A DNA stretch of 64,000 nt, from positions 1-64,000 of the forward strand of contig JAIOPH010000034.1 in NCBI GenBank assembly GCA_021414005.1, read 5' to 3'. Of this stretch, positions 8,483 through 17,159 are shown piece by piece. How positions within the stretch are numbered: position 1 is the first letter of the stretch; every line of letters starts with the position of its first letter. The DNA is from Chthoniobacter sp. (GTDB lineage Bacteria; Verrucomicrobiota; Verrucomicrobiia; Chthoniobacterales; Chthoniobacteraceae). Below the pieces are notes generated by a model. The model was not told where the DNA came from. It worked only from the letters and a program-made list of their open reading frames with translations, and made no database searches. The translations under genes were made by a program, and so were the position numbers.

Positions 8483-10531
8483 ATGCCCAAAAAACTTACG
8501 AAAGCCTCTCCAAAATCGTCCAAAGCCAGCGCTAAAAAGCCAAAGCCGAGCCCAAAAAAGCCAACGAAGAAAAGCGCGCCTAAAAAGGCCGCGAAACTCG
8601 CCAGCCCGAAGAAAATCAAGGAAACCAAACCGAAGATCAAAAAGACGAAGGTGGTGAAGCCAAAGAAGGTGAAGGTTTCCAAACCGGCGAAAACCTCGAA
8701 GACCAAGGTCAAGAAAGCAGCCCCCAAGGCACCCAAAAAGACCAAGGTTTCTGCGAAAAAGGACACCAAGCGTCCGGAGAAAAAGGCCAAGGCCACAAAG
8801 ATCGAGGCGGCAGCCCTTAGGCCCGAGCCGAAAAAGGAAAAGCTCGATAAAAAGGAAAAAGCCATCCGTCCGGCGGCGACGGCGATCAGCGTGATTGACC
8901 AACCGGACGTACAGGAGAAGCTGAAGGAACTCATCAAGCTCGCGAAGGAGCAGGGCTATCTCACGTTCGACGATTTCAACGAGGCGCTGCCCGACAACGT
9001 GACCGATCCGAACGAGATTGACACCATCATGGGGCGGCTCCGCAGCATGGAAATCGAGATCATCGAGGCTTCCGATGTGGATCGTTTCAAGGATGGCAAG
9101 AAGGCTGAAGATCCCGAGGAAGAGGAGGAAAAGCCCGAGGCCAAACTCGACATTCTCGACGACCCCGTGCGGATGTATCTCAAGCAAATGGGCCAGGTTC
9201 CGCTACTCACCCGGGAGCAGGAAGTGGAGATTTCCAAGCGCATCGAAGATGCCGAAATCAACGTCCAGAATTACATCAACCACTTCGGCTTCAGCGCCCG
9301 CGCCTATCTGGATCTGGCGGCCAAGCTTCAGGAAGGACGCGAGCGTTTTGACCGGGTCATCCTCGACAAGAAAATCGAGAGCCGCGAACGTTACATGAAG
9401 CACCTGCCGAAGCTCTGCCATCAGCTCGAACAGGCCACGGCACAGTGCGCGACCACCTACCGGAATTACGTTGCCCACGGTGGCAAGAACCACGAGACGA
9501 AGTCCTATCTCGTGTTCAAGAAAGCGCACGACGCGATCCAGAAGATCTACCCGAAGTTTTTCTTCAAACAGAAGGTGACGGAAGAGTTTGTGAACCTTGC
9601 TGAGGAAGCACTCCGGTTGATCAACCAGTGGACTGCGGAACTGCACAAACCGAAGAAAGCGGTCAAAGGTCAGCCCAATCACGCCGCCCCCATCGACTAC
9701 GCGGCGAAGCTCAAGGAGCAGCAGCTGCGGATGTGGATGAGCCCCGAGGAGTTCGCCAAGGAGTTCCAAGATTTGAAGATGTGGCTAAAGAAGGCGCTTA
9801 AAGCCAAAACCGAGATGGTCGAGGCCAACCTGCGCCTCGTGATTTCCATCGCCAAGAAATACACCAACCGCGGCCTTTCCTTCCTCGACCTCATTCAGGA
9901 AGGCAATATGGGCCTGATGAAGGCGGTCGAAAAATTTGAGTACCGTCGCGGATACAAGTTCTCCACTTACGCGACGTGGTGGATTCGTCAGGCCATCACC
10001 CGTTCGATTGCCGACCAGGCACGCACCATCCGCATCCCGGTCCACATGATCGAGACGATCAACAAGCTGATGCGCGTCCAGAAGCAACTCGTGCAAGACT
10101 ACGGCCGCGAGCCCACCCCGGAGGAAGTCGCCGACGAAATCCAGCTTCCCGTCGAGCGCGTGCGCGCCGTTTTGAAAATGGCGCAGCAGCCCATCTCGCT
10201 GCAGTCGCCGGTCGGCGAAAGCGACGACACCAGCTTCGGTGACTTCATCGAGGACAAGGGTGCGGAAAATCCCAGCGACATGACCGCGATCGTGCTCCTC
10301 AAGGAGAAGATCAAGGACGTGCTCGAAACGCTCACCGAACGAGAGCGGCAGGTGCTCGAACAGCGCTTTGGGCTGGTCGATGGCTACCCCCGGACGCTGG
10401 AAGAAGTCGGGCGGCAATTCAAAGTCACCCGCGAGCGTATCCGCCAGATCGAGGCCAAAGCCCTGCGCAAGATGCGCCATCCCACGCGCATCCGACAGCT
10501 CGAGGGCTTCCTCGAGGCCCACGAAAACTGA
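8483..10531 (+). CDS. rpoD: Primary RNA polymerase sigma factor RpoD with lysine-rich N-terminal tail
   Basis: Housekeeping sigma-70 factor, 682 residues. Residues 1 to about 130 are a low-complexity Lys/Pro/Ala/Ser tail resembling histone H1 tails. After it come a region 1.1-like segment (about 140-200), region 1.2 (LDDPVRMYLKQMG, near 226), a long non-conserved insert, region 2 from about 444 (NLRLVISIAKKYTNRGLSF, then YATWWIRQAI for -10 recognition), region 3, and region 4 with the -35-binding helix-turn-helix (TLEEVGRQFKVTRERIRQIE). All polymerase- and promoter-contact regions look intact. The basic tail is known in Verrucomicrobia and relatives but its role is not established. The gene lies 60 bases after dnaG and likely shares its transcript. 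Confidence 0.97.
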   Translation: MPKKLTKASPKSSKASAKKPKPSPKKPTKKSAPKKAAKLASPKKIKETKPKIKKTKVVKPKKVKVSKPAKTSKTKVKKAAPKAPKKTKVSAKKDTKRPEKKAKATKIEAAALRPEPKKEKLDKKEKAIRPAATAISVIDQPDVQEKLKELIKLAKEQGYLTFDDFNEALPDNVTDPNEIDTIMGRLRSMEIEIIEASDVDRFKDGKKAEDPEEEEEKPEAKLDILDDPVRMYLKQMGQVPLLTREQEVEISKRIEDAEINVQNYINHFGFSARAYLDLAAKLQEGRERFDRVILDKKIESRERYMKHLPKLCHQLEQATAQCATTYRNYVAHGGKNHETKSYLVFKKAHDAIQKIYPKFFFKQKVTEEFVNLAEEALRLINQWTAELHKPKKAVKGQPNHAAPIDYAAKLKEQQLRMWMSPEEFAKEFQDLKMWLKKALKAKTEMVEANLRLVISIAKKYTNRGLSFLDLIQEGNMGLMKAVEKFEYRRGYKFSTYATWWIRQAITRSIADQARTIRIPVHMIETINKLMRVQKQLVQDYGREPTPEEVADEIQLPVERVRAVLKMAQQPISLQSPVGESDDTSFGDFIEDKGAENPSDMTAIVLLKEKIKDVLETLTERERQVLEQRFGLVDGYPRTLEEVGRQFKVTRERIRQIEAKALRKMRHPTRIRQLEGFLEAHEN

Positions 10532-10567
10532 TCCGCGGCCGTTCCCACACGCAACGCGAGGTTTTAT

Positions 10568-10583
10568 GAAAGTTGCAACTTTC
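10568..10583. promoter_or_regulatory. Perfect 16-bp palindrome upstream of anti-sigma-like gene
   Basis: GAAAGTTGCAACTTTC is exactly self-complementary and ends 29 bases before the ATG at 10613, in the 81-base gap after rpoD. The position fits an operator for a dimeric regulator of the two following genes. It could also act as a weak attenuator, but no U-tract follows. Confidence 0.45.
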
Positions 10584-10612
10584 GCCCGAAACCTGCGTTA
10601 ATCCGTCCAGCT

Positions 10613-10957
10613 ATGAACACCGACGAACACGACGACCTCTGGTGCCTGCTGGGCCAAGCCCGAACCAAGGTGCCATCGCCCTTCTTTTCCCGGAATGTCC
10701 TGCGCACCATTCGCGAGGAGCGGACGGAAAAGACCGGCGTGTTCGCATGGATGCGCCGCCACTGGCAGATCGGATCTCTCAGCACCTGCGCCGTGATCGC
10801 CGCCGCCTTCGTCGTATTCACGCCCGACCCCGAGCGCGCGGATCAGAGCACCACGGTGCTCGCGGAAAGCGTTGCCCAGAGCATCGACTATCAGGTCATC
10901 AACAATCTCGATGAGTTGATCGCCGCGGAGGAAAATCTGGCATGGCTCGACAACTGA
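10613..10957 (+). CDS. Small anti-sigma-like single-pass membrane protein
   Basis: A 114-residue protein with a charged, partly helical cytoplasmic N-terminus (residues 1-45, with the LWCLLGQARTKVPSPFFSR segment), one membrane helix around residues 52-70 (LSTCAVIAAAFVVF) and a short acidic periplasmic tail. This layout matches the small membrane proteins that stand beside ECF sigma factors in Verrucomicrobia. Here the only sigma gene nearby is rpoD, so an anti-sigma role is inference from architecture. The stop overlaps the next start by 16 bases, so the two products are probably translated together. There is no zinc-binding HxxxCxxC motif. Confidence 0.55.
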   Translation: MNTDEHDDLWCLLGQARTKVPSPFFSRNVLRTIREERTEKTGVFAWMRRHWQIGSLSTCAVIAAAFVVFTPDPERADQSTTVLAESVAQSIDYQVINNLDELIAAEENLAWLDN

Positions 10958-11529
10958 CGCTTCTCCAGACGCTCGGTCTTCTGGCCTTCACTACGGTGAG
11001 TCAGGCCGTGGCCCAACCTCCATCGTCGTCGCCGCCGCCGAAACGTCAGTGGTTTGGCGGAGGTGACCGCGACCACCGCCGCCCGAGCGGCACTCCAAGC
11101 AATTCAGGAACGGCCGAGGATTTTGAAAAGTTCAATAACGTCCGCAAAGCCATTGAAGCGCTGACCCCCGAGCAGCGGCAGCGCTTTCAGGAGAACTTTC
11201 TCCGCTGGAGCAATCTCTCGCCCGAGGAAAAGAAGGCGCTCGCGGATCGCATGACCTTTCGCCGCAATAAAATCGTCGAAGACATCGATGCCGCAATTAA
11301 GGAAACCGGACTTGAACTGGACTCCACACAACGGGAGCGGTTCGCCAAGCGCTACGGCGAAGAGCGCCATCTCATTGAGGAACAACTCCGCAAAGACATG
11401 GATGAAAAGCGCCGCCCGCTTTTGCGCGAGGTCATTGCGAAATTGAAGACGGAGTTTACCAGCGGCGGCTCTGCGACTGGCCCTGCGGAAAAGCCGGTCG
11501 AGGTACCGGCTCCGGTGCCCAATCCCTGA
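10942..11529 (+). CDS. Secreted DUF3106/CpxP-like helical protein
   Basis: A 195-residue protein with an N-terminal hydrophobic segment (LLQTLGLLAFTTVSQAVAQ, a likely signal peptide) and a low-complexity Pro/Ser linker. The helical part has an ALTPEQRQRFQENFLRWSNL segment followed by SPEEKKAL, which is the TPEQR/SPEEK pattern of DUF3106 and CpxP/LTXXQ-type periplasmic sensors. The C-terminus is Pro/Gly/Ala-rich. It starts inside the preceding anti-sigma-like gene (16-base overlap), so the two probably work together, with this protein as the periplasmic partner. The signal it would sense is unknown. Confidence 0.6.
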   Translation: MARQLTLLQTLGLLAFTTVSQAVAQPPSSSPPPKRQWFGGGDRDHRRPSGTPSNSGTAEDFEKFNNVRKAIEALTPEQRQRFQENFLRWSNLSPEEKKALADRMTFRRNKIVEDIDAAIKETGLELDSTQRERFAKRYGEERHLIEEQLRKDMDEKRRPLLREVIAKLKTEFTSGGSATGPAEKPVEVPAPVPNP

Positions 11530-11541
11530 TTGCGGCCCTAG

Positions 11542-13086
11542 TCAGCCGTCTTCCGGCGGCAACCGATAGACGCGCAACCCGGGGTGCAGATAGAGCACCG
11601 GACCGCGCTCCCGCGAAAAAACCCGCTCACCGTCGCGGAGCAACTCCGCGTAAAAGGCTTTACGCTTGGCAAAATCCTCCTCCGCACCCTCTCGCGGTCG
11701 CAAATTGCGCAGGAAAAAGCGTCCGTAATCGCTTTCGGAAACCGCCACGTGCGTCACACCCTTCGCCCGCTGCTCCGCTATCGTTCCATGATCCGCCGCA
11801 AATCGCCCTCCGAGAATTTTCTGCGCGAGCGGCGCGGTCCGGCGTTGCGCTTTCTCGCTGCCGGAATCCGGCAACCGCGCACGGCTGTCTCGGCTGAGCA
11901 CCGCGTTCGGCGGTAATTCCGTCCGGACCCACGCGATAAGGTCCGCATTGTCATCCGTCCGAAAGGCCGCGTTGTATTTCAGCCAGCTTGGGAGTTGCCC
12001 GGCCACCAGCACGGCCGCCGTCGCGGCCAGCGCTCCGCGCAGCGGCAGCCAGCGTGTGAGCAGCCGCGCCGCATCTACCGCCCCCACCGCCGCCAGCAGC
12101 GTGAAACCCGCTGTCGCCGGCAGGAAGTACCGGTCGTTCGATTTCGGCGAAAAGGAGAGTATCAGCGCAAATGCGAACGGAAACGCCAACACCAGCCACT
12201 CCGGGAGCGAGAGCGTGCGCCGTTCGCGCCAGCGGCTCGCGAGGAACACGAGCAGCAGTAACCACACGACGAGCGTCGAGTTGTCGCGGAATACGCTCCA
12301 ATACTGCGCGTGCGGCACGCTGCGCCGACCGCCCTGGCCATGCACCACCAGCCCCACTTCACGATCAAAACTCTGCCGGAACACCCCGGGCTGCAGGAGC
12401 AGAGGCAAATTCACCAGCACCAGCACCGCCGCCAGCGCCGCCACGAATGACCATCCGCAGCGGCCCTTCGGCGCCGGCGCTCGCCACAGCACGGGCAGCG
12501 CGACCGCCAGCATCATCACGCCCACATATTTCCCCGAGATCGCCAGCGCCGTCGCCGCCCCGAGCAGTGCCGCCCGTGCGGCATCCGGCTTACGCCAAAA
12601 AAGGAATGCCGCGAGAAACGTCCACGCCACCCCCATGAGCAGCGCGGAATCTTCCTTCAAATAATGCGAAAGTTCGAAGAGTTGATGATGCAGCACCAGC
12701 GCCGCGCCACTCGTCAGGGCCGACGTCCACCCGCGCCACGCAAACGCCAGCAGCGACAGCGCCACCACCGCCGCTGCGATCATGCCCGCCGATACCCAAC
12801 GGCCCGCTTCGACCACATTCTGCTCCTGCGCTTTCACCCCGCACACCACCACCGCTGCCTTCGTGGTCGTCAGCAGGAGCATCGGATGATGAAAATTCCA
12901 CTCGCCAGTCAGCACCTGCTCGACCTTCGCCGTCTCATCCGGATGGTAGAAAAATGGGAAGTCGTTGTGTCTCGTATTCAGCAGCAGTGTGACGGCGAAA
13001 ATCAGCACCGCCCACAGCGCCAGCCATCCCGCTTCGCCACGCGGGCCCGGTAATTTATCGGACGGAGCCGCGATCATTCCAGCCAA
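11542..13086 (-). CDS. GT39/ArnT-type membrane glycosyltransferase
   Basis: A 514-residue integral membrane protein with roughly nine to eleven hydrophobic helices and a soluble C-terminal domain of about 120 residues. The first outer loop has an acidic motif (YHPDE), and HYLKEDSALLMG lies further on, as in GT-C enzymes of the PMT/ArnT family that use polyprenyl-phosphate sugars as donors on the outer face of the inner membrane. The C-terminal domain includes VAVSESDYGRFF. Donor and acceptor cannot be read from the sequence. The gene stands convergent to the DUF3106-like gene with 12 bases between stops. The start is either Met1 or the nearby Met4. Confidence 0.7.
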   Translation of the reverse strand: MAGMIAAPSDKLPGPRGEAGWLALWAVLIFAVTLLLNTRHNDFPFFYHPDETAKVEQVLTGEWNFHHPMLLLTTTKAAVVVCGVKAQEQNVVEAGRWVSAGMIAAAVVALSLLAFAWRGWTSALTSGAALVLHHQLFELSHYLKEDSALLMGVAWTFLAAFLFWRKPDAARAALLGAATALAISGKYVGVMMLAVALPVLWRAPAPKGRCGWSFVAALAAVLVLVNLPLLLQPGVFRQSFDREVGLVVHGQGGRRSVPHAQYWSVFRDNSTLVVWLLLLVFLASRWRERRTLSLPEWLVLAFPFAFALILSFSPKSNDRYFLPATAGFTLLAAVGAVDAARLLTRWLPLRGALAATAAVLVAGQLPSWLKYNAAFRTDDNADLIAWVRTELPPNAVLSRDSRARLPDSGSEKAQRRTAPLAQKILGGRFAADHGTIAEQRAKGVTHVAVSESDYGRFFLRNLRPREGAEEDFAKRKAFYAELLRDGERVFSRERGPVLYLHPGLRVYRLPPEDG

Positions 13087-13126
13087 GGCAGGGGGCGGCT
13101 CGCCACGCCGAAGTCGCCCGATCCTC

Positions 13127-14119
13127 TCACCGCTCTTTTCGGTTCGTCTTGATCACGATCTCCACGCGCCGGTTCGGCTGCTGACGCGCGATCTCCGCGT
13201 CAATTTCCGTTTGATTCGTCGGATCGTAGGCATGCGGATCGACGATCATCTTCGAGCTACCCATCCCCACCGTGCCGATGCGCTCCCGCGCAATTCCCAT
13301 TTTCTCCACCAGCCAAGTTCTCACCGCGTCCGCCCGCTCCTCGCTCAAAGCCTGATTTGTCTCCGGCTTGCCGGTGGAATCCGTGTGCCCCTCGATCACG
13401 AACGTCGCGTTCGGATTGCGCTTAATGAGTTCGCCAAGTTTTTGGAGTTGCGTCACCGCCGCGTCCCGCAACTCCGCACTGCCGTGCTCAAAAAGCGCGC
13501 CGCCGGGAATTCCTCCGCGCACCCCGGACTTCAGCGAGCCCGGCTCCCCCAGCAAATCGCTTACCGACGGCAACCCCGGAATCGTTTCCAAGCCCGATCC
13601 GCCGCCCTCGCCCGGCTTATTCCCATTCACCCGGAGCAGCGGCTGCCGCGCCGACTTCGGGCTTTCCTTAATCAGCGCACCGGCGATGGCATTTAGCTCG
13701 CCATCCATCTGCTTGCGGCTGGCCTGCTCCGCCTTCTCCAGTGCGTCCCAGCCCTTCATCGTGGCCGGCTTCTCCACGCCGATCAACTTAGTCAGGTCGG
13801 GAGCTTGCGGGGCCATGCGAATTTCCTCCAACACGGGCTTTTCCACCGGCACCTCGAGCTTCGCCAAGTTGTTCGCCTTCGGAAGCTCCAGCCGCGTGTC
13901 CTTTTCATCCAGTATGGGGATGACCGCCCGCTTCATATTCACCGGCATCGGTGCCAGCACCGGCGCATCCGTCGCGCCAAAATTTTCGAGCTTTTTGAAG
14001 TTAAACGTCACGAACAACGCCGCGTGCAGAAACAGCGAGGCGACCAGTGCGCGCACCACCCATTTCCGCATCAGCGGCGCTTCGGCGGCGTTGGATTGAT
14101 AAGACTCGTAGCGGGCCAT
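13127..14119 (-). CDS. Membrane-anchored OmpA-domain protein with TonB-like N-terminus
   Basis: A 330-residue protein. The N-terminus has one membrane helix (VVRALVASLFLHAALFVTF) with the LFLHA pattern of TonB/energy-transducing proteins, followed by a long Pro/Lys/Glu-rich stretch that could span the periplasm. The C-terminal ~120 residues are an OmpA/MotB-like peptidoglycan-binding domain: ATFVIEGHTDSTG, then LSEERADAVRTWL, then PNRRVEIVI. The protein probably links the inner membrane to the cell wall. An in-frame ATG at 14143 adds eight residues; I prefer 14119 (MARYESYQ). It is divergent from the cardiolipin synthase gene. Confidence 0.75.
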   Translation of the reverse strand: MARYESYQSNAAEAPLMRKWVVRALVASLFLHAALFVTFNFKKLENFGATDAPVLAPMPVNMKRAVIPILDEKDTRLELPKANNLAKLEVPVEKPVLEEIRMAPQAPDLTKLIGVEKPATMKGWDALEKAEQASRKQMDGELNAIAGALIKESPKSARQPLLRVNGNKPGEGGGSGLETIPGLPSVSDLLGEPGSLKSGVRGGIPGGALFEHGSAELRDAAVTQLQKLGELIKRNPNATFVIEGHTDSTGKPETNQALSEERADAVRTWLVEKMGIARERIGTVGMGSSKMIVDPHAYDPTNQTEIDAEIARQQPNRRVEIVIKTNRKER

Positions 14120-14248
14120 TGGGGTGCGCGTGAGCATACACACATGACTCCCCTGCGCGACGCTTTATTAGGCCGCGGCCGGGCGGCTGCGGCCGGAGCC
14201 AAAGTGCTCGCACGTTTACCCGTCCGCCTGCTACTCACCAAGCCTCGC

Positions 14249-15676
14249 ATGACCTCCCCCACCCTGCTCAGCATCCTCGTCTTCGCCGTCGAGGTGGCGG
14301 GCTGTCTCACCGCCGTCAAAGCCATCATGGAGACACGCACCGCGCAGGGGGCCATCGCATGGGCTGTGTCGCTCGTCACCCTGCCGTGGATCGCGGTGCC
14401 GGCGTATTGGATTTTCGGACGGACGAAATTTGCAGGCTATGTCACGGCGCGGCGTGCAGAGGTGCTGAAGACCAGCGCCGTGGCGCGCAAACTGGCCGAG
14501 GAGTTCGACCGCCAGCGTTTGCAAACCAAGGCGGGCCGTCAGGAAGAACTGCTCCTCGAACGCCTCGCAAAGCTCCCCTTCACGGCACACAACCGCGCCA
14601 CACTGCTCATCGACGGCGAGGCCACCTTCGGCGCGATCTTCGCCGCCATCGCCGCCGCGCGGGAATACGTGCTCGTGCAGTTTTACATCATTCGCGACGA
14701 CGGCCTCGGGCGGCGGTTGCGCGACGCTCTCATCGAGCGGTCGCGCGCGGGCGTGCGCTGTTACGTGCTCTTCGATGAGGTCGGCAGCGGCCGACTGCGC
14801 AGATACTGTGCGCTCCTTCGCGCGGCCGGCGTGCAGATCGCTCCTTTCAATACCACCAAGGGCCCCGCCAACCGCTTCCAAATCAACTTCCGCAACCACC
14901 GCAAAATCGTTATCGTGGATGGCCTCATCGGCTTTGTCGGCGGGCACAATGTCGGCGACGAATATCTCGGCCTCGACGCCACAATCGGCCCGTGGCGCGA
15001 CACCCACGTGCAGGTGGAAGGTCCGGTCGTGCAATGCGTGCAGGTCGCCTGGCTGGAGGACTGGCTGTGGGCGACCGGCGATACGCCCGCCAATCTCAAC
15101 TGGAAACCCATCGGCGCGCGGGGCGGCTGCGTCGGCGCGCTCTGCCTCCCCAGCGGACCCGCCGACGATCTGGAAACGGCCACGCTCTTTTTCCTCCACG
15201 CCATTCACTCCGCGACCAAGCGCCTCTGGATTGCCACGCCCTACTTTGTCCCCGACGAACAGTTTGTCTCCTCACTCCAGCTCGCCGCCCTGCGCGGCGT
15301 GGACGTGCGCATCCTCATTCCGGAAACACCGGACAACGCTCTGGTGCGGCTCTCCGGCTTCTCCTACCTCCGCGAAACCGAGTCCGTCGGCATCAAATGG
15401 TTCCGTCACCAGCGCGGCTTCATGCATCAGAAAGTCATGCTCGTGGATGACGACTACTGCGCCATCGGCACGGCCAATTTCGACAACCGCTCGTTCCGCC
15501 TGAACTTCGAAATCACCATGGTTTTTTACGAACACGCCTTTGCCCAGCAGGTCGCCGACATGCTCACGCGCGATTTTTCCGAAAGCACGCCCGCCACGGC
15601 CCACGAACACGACCGCGCCAGCTTTTGGTTCCGGTTGCGCGTGCGCATCGCCCGCTTGATGGCCCCGGTGCAGTGA
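14249..15676 (+). CDS. cls: Cardiolipin synthase (phospholipase D family)
   Basis: The enzyme condenses two phosphatidylglycerol molecules to cardiolipin in the inner membrane. With the ATG at 14249 it has 475 residues: two N-terminal membrane helices (LLSILVFAVEVAGCL and AWAVSLVTLPWIAVPAYW), then two phospholipase D HKD motifs, NHRKIVIVDG and MHQKVMLVDD, each followed by the usual GG/GS-type residues (GGHNVGDEY, GTANFDNRSF). An ATG at 14144 would add 35 residues rich in Arg/Ala/Leu; I consider the shorter form more likely because it starts with the membrane helix typical of the family. No good Shine-Dalgarno sequence marks either start. Confidence 0.9.
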   Translation: MTSPTLLSILVFAVEVAGCLTAVKAIMETRTAQGAIAWAVSLVTLPWIAVPAYWIFGRTKFAGYVTARRAEVLKTSAVARKLAEEFDRQRLQTKAGRQEELLLERLAKLPFTAHNRATLLIDGEATFGAIFAAIAAAREYVLVQFYIIRDDGLGRRLRDALIERSRAGVRCYVLFDEVGSGRLRRYCALLRAAGVQIAPFNTTKGPANRFQINFRNHRKIVIVDGLIGFVGGHNVGDEYLGLDATIGPWRDTHVQVEGPVVQCVQVAWLEDWLWATGDTPANLNWKPIGARGGCVGALCLPSGPADDLETATLFFLHAIHSATKRLWIATPYFVPDEQFVSSLQLAALRGVDVRILIPETPDNALVRLSGFSYLRETESVGIKWFRHQRGFMHQKVMLVDDDYCAIGTANFDNRSFRLNFEITMVFYEHAFAQQVADMLTRDFSESTPATAHEHDRASFWFRLRVRIARLMAPVQ

Positions 15677-15688
15677 GGTGCGGAAAAA

Positions 15689-15760
15689 TGCGGCGTGAGG
15701 GATTTGAACCCCCGACCAACGCTGTGTAAAAGCGCCGCTCTACCACTGAGCTAACGCCGC
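15689..15760 (-). tRNA. tRNA-Val (anticodon TAC)
   Basis: A full cloverleaf of 72 bases reads on the minus strand. The acceptor stem is GCGGCGT with ACGCCGC and discriminator A. The D-arm is GCTC/GAGC with an AGTGGTA loop. The anticodon stem GCGCT/AGCGT encloses loop TTTACAC, giving anticodon TAC (valine, GUA/GUG codons). The T-arm is GGGGG-TTCGAAT-CCCTC. The CCA end is not encoded. It lies 12 bases after the cardiolipin synthase stop, on the opposite strand. Confidence 0.97.
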
Positions 15761-15834
15761 GAAAACTGGCCCGCGAAGGTGCCAGACGCTCGCCCCGATT
15801 CAAGGTGATTTCCGCCGTGCGTAAGGCACCAGCC

Positions 15835-16299
15835 TCACAGCTTCGCTTCGCGCCGGGAGAGCAGCGCGATGAAATCCGCCGGACTCTCCGCGGCGCGTAG
15901 TTCCGCCTCATCCGCGGGGTTTTTGAAAACGCGCGCAAGCAGGCCGACGATGCGGAGATAATCGGCGGCCAGCGCCCGCGGCACGGCTATGCAGAAGAAA
16001 TACCGCACCGGCAAATCCACGCCGGGGAAGACCACGCCCGCCGCGCTGCGGCCCACGCTCATCACCATCCCGCTCACGCATTCGCCGCGAGTGTGCGGGA
16101 TGCAGATGGAAAATCCGCCCGCCTCCTCCGGCAGACACGGCGCCACGGCCTGCACCCCCGCGAGCAGCGCAGCCCAGTCGTCCACGGCCGGATCGCTCTT
16201 CATCAGCGCGGCGGTTTCGTCAATCGCGGCCTGCGGTGTGGTTGCGGCGATGTCGAGCAGCACATGCTCGGCGGGCAGGAGGTCGGCGATGGTGATCAT
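15835..16299 (-). CDS. PTS EIIA (mannitol/fructose/Ntr type) domain protein
   Basis: A stand-alone EIIA domain of 154 residues. The phosphorylated histidine is His69 in the CIPHTRGE segment, and the helical start (MITIADLLPAEHVLLDIAAT) is typical of PtsN-like EIIA(Ntr) proteins. It would receive phosphate from HPr and either pass it to a permease or act as a regulator. No HPr, EI, EIIB or EIIC gene lies in the window, so a regulatory role is more likely than sugar transport; that is inference. The ATG at 16299 overlaps the stop of nadK by ATGA, so the two are translationally coupled. An upstream in-frame start at 16317 is possible but less likely. Confidence 0.85.
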   Translation of the reverse strand: MITIADLLPAEHVLLDIAATTPQAAIDETAALMKSDPAVDDWAALLAGVQAVAPCLPEEAGGFSICIPHTRGECVSGMVMSVGRSAAGVVFPGVDLPVRYFFCIAVPRALAADYLRIVGLLARVFKNPADEAELRAAESPADFIALLSRREAKL

Positions 16300-17159
16300 A
16301 CGGCGGAGCCGCTCCACTTGAGTTTTTGGCGGAGCACTTCGAAAAACGATGTGCCCGGCAGCATCGCCAGCGGGAGCCGCTGCGGCGCTTCGGTGATACG
16401 GATGAGGTCGCCGGCGCGAATGCGGTCGAAATCGCGGCCGTCGAGCGACATGAAAATATCCGGCTGCCCGGGCGCGGGTGTGATCTCAATCCGCGAGCGG
16501 GCGCCAACGATCACCGGACGCAAGGTCAGGACATGCGGGCAGATGGGCGTGACCACAAGCACGCCACTTTCCGGTGTGAGCACCGGTCCGCCGGCACTAA
16601 GCGAGTACGCGGTCGAGCCCGTGGGCGTGGCGACGATGAGGCCGTCGGCGTTGTATTCGCTGAGCGTCGCGCCATCCACCGCGACGTTCAGTTTGATAAG
16701 CCGGGAAAGTTCGCCGCGGCTGATGACGGCGTCGTTCAGCGCGACGTGGCGCGTACCCGCCTGCCCGCCGCGCACGACCTGCACCTCCAGCAGCGTGCGC
16801 TCGCTGCATCGGTAGGTGCCGGCGGCGATGGCGTCGAGCGCCTCCGGCCACGCCGCCGCGCCGACGCACGTAAGAAAGCCGAGCGTGCCGAGATTGATGC
16901 CGAGGATTGGGCGCAGGGTGTTGCCAGCCTCGTGCAACACCTGCAGAATCGTGCCGTCGCCGCCGAGCACGAGGAGCAGATCGCAATCACGCGCCAACTC
17001 GGCGGTGCTGGCAGTGGACTCCGCGCCGATGAGCTGCGCCGCGCGCTTTTCCAGCACGAGCGGGAGCCGCCGCTGCACGCACGCGCGCACGATGTCATGG
17101 ACGAGTTCGCCCGCGCCCAGCTTGCCGTCGTTGGCGATCAGGCCGATGCGCGCAGACAT
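16296..17159 (-). CDS. nadK: NAD kinase
   Basis: NAD kinase phosphorylates NAD+ to NADP+. The 287-residue protein has the GGDGT motif (residues 66-70), the following NLGTLGFLT segment, NDAVI, YNADGLIVATPTGSTAYSLS and the SAGGP element that shape the NAD-binding site. I chose the ATG at 17159 (MSARIGLIAND); the longer frame to 17219 adds an Arg-rich stretch that overlaps the end of tlyA and does not look like family sequence. The start overlaps tlyA by 22 bases and the stop overlaps the EIIA start by ATGA, which makes a tight three-gene operon. Confidence 0.95.
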   Translation of the reverse strand: MSARIGLIANDGKLGAGELVHDIVRACVQRRLPLVLEKRAAQLIGAESTASTAELARDCDLLLVLGGDGTILQVLHEAGNTLRPILGINLGTLGFLTCVGAAAWPEALDAIAAGTYRCSERTLLEVQVVRGGQAGTRHVALNDAVISRGELSRLIKLNVAVDGATLSEYNADGLIVATPTGSTAYSLSAGGPVLTPESGVLVVTPICPHVLTLRPVIVGARSRIEITPAPGQPDIFMSLDGRDFDRIRAGDLIRITEAPQRLPLAMLPGTSFFEVLRQKLKWSGSAV

